Origin: Engraulis encrasicolus
Lineage: Eukaryota; Chordata; Actinopteri; Clupeiformes; Engraulidae
DNA: 64,000 nt
Direction: 5' to 3'
Assembly (NCBI RefSeq): GCF_034702125.1
Contig: NC_085876.1
Span: 2,337,266-2,401,265 of the forward strand
Shown: piece by piece, positions 56,421-64,000 of the stretch
Layout: the number at the start of each line of letters is the position of its first letter
How positions within the stretch are numbered: the stretch's first letter is position 1
The notes under the pieces: generated by a model
What the model saw: the letters and a program-made list of their open reading frames with translations, nothing else
Told to the model about the DNA's origin: nothing
Database searches by the model: none
Translations under genes and position numbers: made by a program

Positions 56421-56970
56421 TGGCAGGCTTTCATTTCACAGACAGTGATAGTATTGTACCCATTCCTCACTGAGCTCTGGAGATGGGCTCTGGAGCACTC
56501 AGTGTGCTATAGTCTTCCATCTGCCACTCCCAACTATCATACTCAATGTGAGATCGCTGAGAAACAAAGTGCACGGACTTCACACACAACACCTGTTTGG
56601 GTAGGCTTATGGACAAAGTTGTCATTTATGTTTCAGCCAAACATGGCTGACAATAAAACAACCAAATGTTCCTGACTACAATAAAGGAGTCAAATAGGCT
56701 ACTTTGAATGAACACTTTGTGAAGTGGGAGAGCTACAATCTCTGGCAACAGTGTTCATTTCCTTTTCCTTTCCTGAAGTGCACAAGTGCACTATTTGAGA
56801 CACACTGAATCAGTTTTGCACTGCCAGACTAAACAAAGTAGAACTAGCCTTCGCAACGCGACACAACAACGAGCCATCACCTCTCATCAAATGAGAGGGG
56901 AGCGTGTCTATGTTCCCACATCACGTACACATTTAACATTAATTTTTAAGCCCATTGGTCACACAGCATA

Positions 56971-57142
56971 TTCCTGTTGCTCCATGTTCCCACATTCCTA
57001 AGAATTCATTCAAATTTAGGCCCTATGTTCTAAAGGCATGTTCTCTTAGTTTACTCGGAAATGTGGGGACATGGAGTTGTAGAACATAGGACCTATATTT
57101 GAATAATTTCTTTAAAATGTGGGAACATGGAACAGCAGGAAT
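56971..57142. mobile_element. Palindromic element (CCATGTTCCCACATT)
   Basis: TTCCTGTTGCTCCATGTTCC at 56971 pairs with the complement ending at 57142. The arms are about 60 bp. Further CTATGTTCCCACA motifs outside (56908, 57150) suggest a larger eroded foldback. Confidence 0.72.
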
Positions 57143-58094
57143 AAGCTGTGGGAGAACATAGAGCTGACCCCAATGAGGGTGGGGGGCAACCGCCATTCTG
57201 ACAGTATTTGATTGCCATTCCGAGTCATTTAAACATTGTTGCAAGTACTTAAAGGCGCATGAACAACGTTCAAACTCTATTGACATATGCAACAATGTTG
57301 CGACACGAATGGAAAGTGGACAGATTGACAGCGCAATTAGAGCATTGGTGTATAATTTTATCACGGTCCAAATGACCTTAAAGGTAGGGTCTGAGATCTT
57401 TGAATAACAGTTCCTGCAAGCTGGAAAAATGGTTCCTGCAATAAAACGTCAATGTCGGAATGGCGATATGTCTGAATGACGGCATGTAACCAATGAAGGT
57501 CACAATCTCTCAGGGGTTGTGATTCCTCAGGCTGTCGGAATGGCACTCCCGTAATAGTCCAGTCGTGATCCCCATAGGCCCCTATACTGAACCCAGAAAT
57601 GTTGAGTAACCTAAAGTTTTATTGCACAAATGTCATCTATAGGTCAAATTAAGGGGATTTAGCTTGATTGCCTTTGCATAAATATATCGTTAAGGTAAGA
57701 CTATAGGTGAATAGGCAAAAAAAACTTAAGTCATAGACATCACCTTGAAACTTTCTCAGTTCATTACTGATGATAAGAGAAGGAAAAATGTATTAGATGT
57801 TTTTTGTATTTTGAAGTTAAGATATGCAATTGAGGGCATGTATCTTCAAGTATGCACTAATGTGCATACACACAAAATCAGTTTTGCATGGTAAAGCAGA
57901 CTCCAAATTGTTTTTCATTGGGTAAAATATATGTATTTCAGGGTTGAGTTAGTGAAAACCTTTTGAGGACCCTGGTCAAGAGGCAGTTTTGACATGTACC
58001 GTAGATGGATGATTTAGATGTTTCATGCTAAACAGCCGTAGCTTACTCTATGCATGATCTATCAATTGTGATAACATGAATCAATAATTTGCAT
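57143..58094. other. No gene; short scattered inverted motifs
   Basis: GCCATTCCGA / TCGGAATGGC motifs occur at 57213, 57454 and 57535. Otherwise nothing recognisable. Confidence 0.4.
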
Positions 58095-58790
58095 CCCTCA
58101 CCACACCATTTAAAAAGTTTTGGGGGAACCTTATCTTACTACACAACAAAAAAAAATGAGGCTGAAGAGTGTCTCAAAACAGAATATGGAGATGGTGAAG
58201 GCTATGTGGTTCTAAATGTGTTTACATGTGTGCGCTTGCTTACACAATGGTATGCAATAATTAATGAATTGGCTCTCAGTAATCCATACCAAACGTGTTC
58301 TATCAGGCTCAGGTTAGGACTCTGTGCTCTGTGCCAGTCAAGTTTATCCACACCAACCATACTCTGTCATTCAGGTCTGTGTGCACCAATGCACAAACAA
58401 GGTACAAGGTACATAGTCATGGTGTAAGAGGAAGGGGCCTTCTCCAAACTGTTCCTTCAAGGTTGGGAGCATGGAATTGTTCAAAATGTTTTGGTATCCT
58501 GAAGCATTCAACATTCATCTCACCGGAACAAAGGGGCCAAAGGCCAACTCCAAAACAATCACACATGCACCAAATGTCATACTTGGCACAATGCAGTCCG
58601 AAATTGACCCTTCTCCTGGCCTCCTCCAAAACCCAGACTTGTCCATCAGATTGCCAGATGGAAAAGCCTGTGTATCACTCCTAAGAACACCAGAAGTCTC
58701 CAACAATCTAGAGTACAGTGGCAGTGTGCTTTACAGTTTACACCATTGCATCTGGGGCTTTGCTTCTTCTTCTTAATACGGTTTATTGGC
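58095..58790 (-). pseudogene. Tc1-like transposon relic
   Basis: The plus strand is clearly the antisense of a fish Tc1-type transposase: CCAGTCAAGTTTATCCACACC, GAGGAAGGGGCC, CTTGGCACAATGCAGTC, CCATCAGATTGCCAGATGG and GGCAGTGTGCTTTACA appear in the known order. Reading minus, no frame longer than about 70 codons remains. It is the N-terminal and central part; both termini are unclear. Confidence 0.75.
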
Positions 58791-59091
58791 GGTTGGCAAG
58801 CAACTCATTCATCTTTCGCTTGTCCGCGACAGCCAACCCGCGGCAGTACCACCCCTGGCCACCAGCTAGTGCTCATTCTCATAGCTTCCAGTTTCTCTGA
58901 TGGCCTGCACGGGACGGGTGTGAGGGTAGAGTGTGGGGTGACAGCGCTTGCCCCCCAAGTTTCTTGGGGTGGTCGTGTGGGAAACATGAGCAAACTGCAT
59001 GCTCACTCCCCAAACTGTTAAAAGCTGAGCAACGTAGCACAAAGCACAGACATGGCTTATCTACAGATCGCGCACCGCAGAAATGGTAAGT

Positions 59092-59456
59092 TTGCCTGGC
59101 TCTTGCCCGACCTGTAGTTCCGCACAGCTTTGTGAGCTCCACTACTAGGTCTGGGAGCATGTAGCAGGATTCCATTTCCACAGTCAAAAAAATAATCGCA
59201 GCATTTATTGCTTCAATATCAACAAATTCTTTCAAAACCGTTTTCTGTTTATCTCTAAAGCGTCAATATAGTCTATAATATGTCCTGTGACTCCTCAATG
59301 CGAGCTGCCATTGATATTGAAGCGATAAATGCTTGGCATTATTTTTTGAGTCCAGAAATTGAATCCTGCCACATGCTCCCAGACCGATGTGTGTGTGTGG
59401 AGCGCCACCAGGGGGCTCCAGAGCACACACACAGAGGTCTGGTAGGAACCAGGCTA
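59092..59456. mobile_element. Foldback-type inverted repeat
   Basis: Left arm 59092-59226 and right arm 59304-59456 are diverged inverted copies sharing GTCTGGGAGCATGT and GCTTCAATATCAA blocks. The outer ends resemble GCCTGG(T/C)TC, a frequent fish repeat terminus. Confidence 0.7.
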
Positions 59457-60046
59457 ATGGTAAGTGCCTTGTGAACAATAAGCTACAGCCAAAACGGAAC
59501 AAGAAATGATGTTACATACTGGCGTTGCAGCAGAACTGCGTGCGGTACATTTATAAAAACCAACTTCGTGCTAGGCACGACAGGTACCCTCCAGACAGTG
59601 TTTCCCAACCAGGGGTACATGTACCACTATGTGAGCACACTGCAGGACCTGCGTGAAGCTGCCACCCCACCCTCAAGTGGGGACAGCTTCACTGCAGGGG
59701 GTACTTCTTGATAGCCTGAAAGAGGAAATAGATTTAGTGAAATGGGGACACACAATAATGAGAAAAGGTTAGCCGTTTAACTTGTAGAGTAACACAACAG
59801 CACACAAAATTTTAAAAATAATCCCAGTCAATCTCCAGGGCAGATTTTAAGTGGCCCTTTTCCAACAGCCATTTTCGGCACGCCTTGGTACGTGAGTTGA
59901 GGTGTTGTCCGGTAGGAAGATTACTTATTTTGATGAATGTGTTCTTTGTTTTCTCTACCTGGGCCTGAAATCTTAAGCATAAAAGAGTAACGGGCTAAAA
60001 TCAATACACCCACTTCATAATCCACATTTACAAGGGTTGGCCCCAT
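59457..60046. other. No gene; partial hAT end
   Basis: CAGTGTTTCCCAACCAGG at 59596 is a typical hAT MITE end without a recognised partner. A short hairpin (GAAGCTGCCACC...) follows at 59655-59695. Confidence 0.4.
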
Positions 60047-62185
60047 CAGTGTCGCCGATTTAGCGACTTCTTGACATCTCTGGTGACAAAAAAAACCCAT
60101 CTGGCGACTTAAACGACTCGTTGGTGCATCTGGCGACTTTTTAAAACGTGCATTTTAAATTACAAAATCATTGTGTTTCAACATAACACTGCACCACCGT
60201 CAGAAGCGTTTCCTACGGTCAAGCATGGCTGCTGATTAGCTCTGATCACAAAACAGTAGCTATCACTGTCCAATTGTATTGTAAACAAAGTCATGTGCAC
60301 GCACCATCCTACGTACTTCCGCCGATAGACTTCTCCGCACTACGTCGGTTTTCTGTGGAACCCCATGTTGAGTGGCAGGATTTGGCTGGTGTTCTGACAA
60401 AAGATCCTACGTTGTAATTCTGTCAGACATGTCTGTTTAACTGTCCTACATCGCCAAAGATAGATGTCAGACATGTTTGTTCAACAACTTATCCTGATTT
60501 TTCAGAAAATGTCCTTCCCACTCCCTGCAATCGTATCAGCTGAAACAACCTCCAGACCATGAATACGAAATTAAATGGTAGTATTATGGGATGGTCAGGA
60601 CCAGGCTAGGCTGAAATTAAATGTCAACAAATCCTTCCATGCTCGATACAGGGGAGTGTTGCCGTTTTCCGGGACCTCTCATGGCTCTACCAGTCAACGA
60701 TGAGACAAAGCCATCTGTCTTCTGCACTCACAGCCAAAAGCAGCTCATGGAGTTGGACCTTACATCGTCCACTCTCCCTACCCTCTGATGCACATCCGAC
60801 AGCTCGTCTACCGCATTAACTGAAGTGTGGCAAGCCATGTAAGTGGCAATGCGTAACTCACGCCTTTTCTGCGACCAGGGTGGGTAGTGGATTTTAATGG
60901 CGCTGACAGTGAAGGCCTTGACCGAGGGTGTCGTGCATCTTGCCGTGTGCTTTCGTATAGTGACATGGTCCCCCACTTTGACATGACAATCTCTAGACGA
61001 TCCCACACTGAAGCTTGTGTTAGCACTACACAACTTCTAGCACAGAAGCCCCTAACTCAGTGACAGTTCGCCCTTGAAAGTTGACTCTCGATCAGGGACG
61101 GTTTATGATTCCATGGTGATTTTTCAAGGTGTCATGGCATGAAATGTTCACTTTCTGAGGTTCTTGAGCCTTAAAATGAGTTATTCTAACCATGTCCAAT
61201 AGCCAACTGTGTACACCAAGCTGTGCTGGAGGTTCCTCCCAGTTTGGCCTTTGGACTTTTGGCCACCTCTGGCGACAAAAAATAATAATCTAGCGACTTT
61301 GCATCTTTTCAGGCTCAATCTGGCCGAATCTAGCGACTATTTCGCTTGTCTTGTGAGAGGCAAATCAGTCTCCCTCCCCATGACACCACACAATGCATTT
61401 TCAGTGGCGGGTAGAGACAGATGTGACACATGATGCACTACGGTGTGGCAGCTTTTGTGATACGCACAGGAATTCTCATGCACATGTACATCTGCTTGTA
61501 TGAGGCTACGGCAAGTGATATGGGACAAATATCGGGCAGGAACCGAATGTCAACATAAACCGAGATTATACAATCTTCGATATGGTCACCAAATGTTTTG
61601 GGACTGTCATTTATGTTATGCCTACACTTTGAATTAGATCAGAGTCTTGTTACACAGGTATATTTGATTTACCTCAACTGTACCCTGCACTTAACTTTAC
61701 TCGGTCTACCCTACAAGTAGATACAGGGGGCATGAGAATCCGGTGCGTATCACAAAAGCTACCACAACGGCTACCGGTATGACAAATTTAAATGAGCACT
61801 AGCAGGCTGGCCACACCGACTGCAGTGAATCCCGGGCACTGGCGACAAAAAACTCATCTAGCGCCTTTAGCGGATTTTTGGTGCATCTGGCGACTTTTCA
61901 AAATGTGCATTTTCAGTGACAAATTCATCGTTTTTCCACATAATTCTGACTGCGCCGGCATCAGAAGAATTTCCCACAGTTAAGCAGGGCTGCAGATTAG
62001 CTCTGATCTCCAAAAAGTAGCTAGCACCGCCCATTTGTACTGTGGATGAAGGCATGTGGGCAAGTTTTCTGTAGATCAGCACGCCGTGCGTGACATTGTG
62101 ATGTCATACGTAATGTCATGACGTCATCTAGCGACTTTTCAGCAAGCCCATATCGACTTTGGATGATTGTCTTTTGGCAACACTG
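60047..62185. mobile_element. Composite TIR element with GCGACTTT motifs
   Basis: The ends are CAGTGTCGCC and complement CAGTGTTGCC. Inside, 60085-60300 and 61840-62060 are direct copies (TGGTGCATCTGGCGACTTTT and onward), and a third motif cluster lies at 61265-61335. No matching 8-bp flanks and no transposase. Possibly two nested copies of one non-autonomous family. Confidence 0.55.
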
Positions 62186-62489
62186 CATTCACTCCTACCA
62201 CGGCTCGAAGTTGCCGCTTCACCTACAAAGGGGCGTGTCACGTGTACGTTCTGAAAGACAGCTGTGACGTTACACAGAAGTGTGTGGGGATTGGTTGTTC
62301 CACCATCCTATTGCGTGGCGTTGAGTGCCAAGGCATTTTGATAGACAACCGTTTATCCCGCCCACACTCTCTCCGAGCTCGCCTAGACCCTTGTACAGCT
62401 TTTTGATGTACGGGTCTGGCTCGCCAGGCTAGTCTGTTCATTCAAAGCTGCTCATATGGTAAACGGCCTCGAAACAGCGAATCATGCGA
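62186..62489. other. No gene; possible element end
   Basis: GGGTCTGGCTCGCCAGGCTAG at 62412 resembles a recurring fish repeat terminus. Nothing else. Confidence 0.35.
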
Positions 62490-63278
62490 TTAAAGGCCAA
62501 CTTCCGATAAAACTCAGTTTTACTCACTCCTTTCGAAGATCGGACGGTCACCCCAAGTTAAACTCACTTGCAAGGCTCTCATAGCGGTGCGTCAACTCTC
62601 CTGGCTGTGTTTCCCGGTGTTTCCCAATTTACATCAATAATGCAGAGAAACGAGCGAATCACGAAAGCCTTTCTGTGTTTCGTCACGTCGAAAGAAGGCG
62701 TTGCCCACAAAGGTTTATATCGACCCATTTATCTAAAAACATGTCGAGTAATTTTTTTCTGCTTGTTTTCAAAACAAGCAACGTCTGGTGGTCCGAAACA
62801 TAGCTTAGCTTAGCTATCAGCTGGTTGCTACTCTCAGGTACACACACAGCACAAAGCCTCATACATAAAGCCTGCTCACTCCGGTTGCTCCGTGCCTACA
62901 GCTCGCCTAGGGGTCGCTGTCGAAAGAGCACAGCCCTGAATGGAGCCTGCACGCCTCCGTTGGCGCCCCTATAGTGCAGTACCACCCGGAGAAGTGGCGA
63001 CTCTGTTTCCCATTACATTCTCTCCCAAGGCTGGAGGACTGAGCCAATCAGAGACGCGTTTCTTTGAGAGCAGGAGGAGTGAGCCAATCAGAGACGCATT
63101 TCCACGAGAAACACGGAACACTCTCTCGTTTCTCCACAAGCCACCTTGCCAGCTTGCAAAAACGTCTTGAAACAAAGCAACCAGAACGTTTTTTAAAACA
63201 GGACCAACGCGTAACACATTCAATAACAATTGGGAACACGGCAATATTAATTAAATTACGTTGAGAGGCGATCTTTAA
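62490..63278. mobile_element. 789-bp TTAA-flanked element, copy 2
   Basis: Same length, ends and orientation as 17351-18139 with only a few substitutions, in an unrelated flank (GCGA before, CCTAATC after). The conserved open frames reflect recent copying, not coding constraint. Confidence 0.87.
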
Positions 63279-64000
63279 CCTAATCACAAACTGCACCAGC
63301 ACAACGTTTTTCAAGAGCCCCAGACAACTTTAGAGACAAAAAACAAGGAGAAACTGTATTTTATTGTTATTCACGCTTCACGCTGTGCTAATTTAAAACG
63401 TAAGCTGGGGTATTTGAGACAGTCTGTCTTCGCTTGTGGACTGTTAAAAGCAGAGTAGAACGCACCGTCCATTCCGTCTCTGTCGCCCTGTTGACTGGCA
63501 GGATTTGGCATAAGCCTATAGAAAATTTCCCGAATTTTGGCTTAAAATATGGTAATTTTCCCAAATTTTGTTAGCTCAAACTTGACAGGTATGCAACCTG
63601 GCCCGTGTCATTTGCCGATCCTCCCCCATCTCTCTTCCCCACTCGCTTCCTGTCACCATCTCCAACTGTCCTATCAAATACAGGCAAAAAAGCTTTTGGA
63701 TTACTTTATGGATTTTGACAAAATTAGCTTTTCTGTACACTACAGGTTCATCATCCTTCCCGCTTGACTTCTGCAGTTAAGCTTCTCAAAATTGATCACC
63801 AAGCCCAAGAGAACCACTTGATGTCAACAAAGCTTTGCTCCGGAGCATGTTAAGAACTCTGGATCTTAAAGGCTGAGGTTTGAGTTTAGGCAAAACAGCA
63901 AGCGTTTCCTGATGAAGATGGTGTCAAAAGCTTTTCGAAAATGCACCAGTGAATTGTGCACTGGTAAGATGTCTGTCCTGGATCCAAGAATAGTCCTGAA
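63279..64000. other. No gene; repeat ends
   Basis: CTTGACAGGTATGC at 63571-63584 resembles the right end of the 48945-50940 family. At 63625-63690 the C/T-rich stretch followed by CCTATCAAATACAGGCAAAAA is a SINE-like tail. The final 200 bp hold nothing I recognise beyond a small hairpin (TGCACCAGTGAATTGTGCACTGG). Confidence 0.4.

Noticed and set aside
60728..61033. 101-codon minus-strand frame
   Set aside because: No motif, and it lies inside a non-autonomous element with overlapping frames.

Overview
This window looks like repeat-dominated, intergenic or intronic DNA from a vertebrate, most likely a teleost fish. The evidence is long CA/GT, GA and AT microsatellites, split genes with GT..AG splice signals, degenerate Tc1/mariner, hAT, piggyBac and TNP2 (EnSpm/CACTA-like) transposases, a full-length L1/Tx1-type LINE, many short TTAA-flanked palindromic elements of the T2/Kolobok type, and THAP and DUF4806 coding pieces. 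I see no prokaryotic operons, rRNA genes, CRISPR arrays or ordinary tRNA genes, and no intact host housekeeping gene. Species cannot be fixed from sequence alone.

Layout. 1-12,550: a TACTG pentamer satellite with a 270-bp higher-order period, an AT microsatellite, T2-type MITEs, a foldback element with hairpin minisatellite arms (4950-5635), a Tc1 relic split by a near-perfect palindromic MITE, a 1.5-kb non-autonomous hAT and a 1.1-kb TIR element. 12,551-21,437: one full-length L1 with a 14-bp target-site duplication, an open ORF1 and an ORF2 broken by frameshifts and two insertions. One insertion is LTR-like. The other is a hAT-like element that itself carries a 789-bp TTAA element, whose near-identical twin lies at 62,490-63,278. 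21,438-27,650: a second foldback, a coding minisatellite ORF with a Cys-rich C-terminus (22,614-23,411), a small hAT MITE, a piggyBac transposase relic and a second TACTG patch.

27,659-30,092 is a hAT-like element with an 8-bp TSD that is split by an 844-bp solo LTR with its own 5-bp TSD. A relative of the host element lies at 48,945-50,940. 31,900-37,900 holds a TNP2-like transposase fragment cut by a BED-finger hAT element, which is itself interrupted by a MITE. 38,055-41,223 carries two decayed THAP-domain pieces, a 1.26-kb hAT with a perfect TSD and a tRNA-derived SINE head. 43,000-48,060 is the most gene-like part: a TNP2-like transposase ORF (45,785-47,242) bracketed by one minisatellite family, followed by a spliced DUF4806-domain gene (exons at 47,377-47,895). 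A palindromic MITE lies just after the last visible exon.

48,061-64,000 is again repeats: hAT MITEs (one with a perfect TSD at 52,737-53,055), a hAT C-terminal relic, a Tc1 relic on the minus strand, foldbacks and a composite element with GCGACTTT motifs.

The genes here work as parts of mobile elements, not as a host pathway. The best candidate for something undescribed is the TNP2-like transposase plus DUF4806 gene pair, where both first coding exons start directly at an AG|ATG acceptor and the transposase C-terminus is replaced by the same minisatellite that lies upstream of it.
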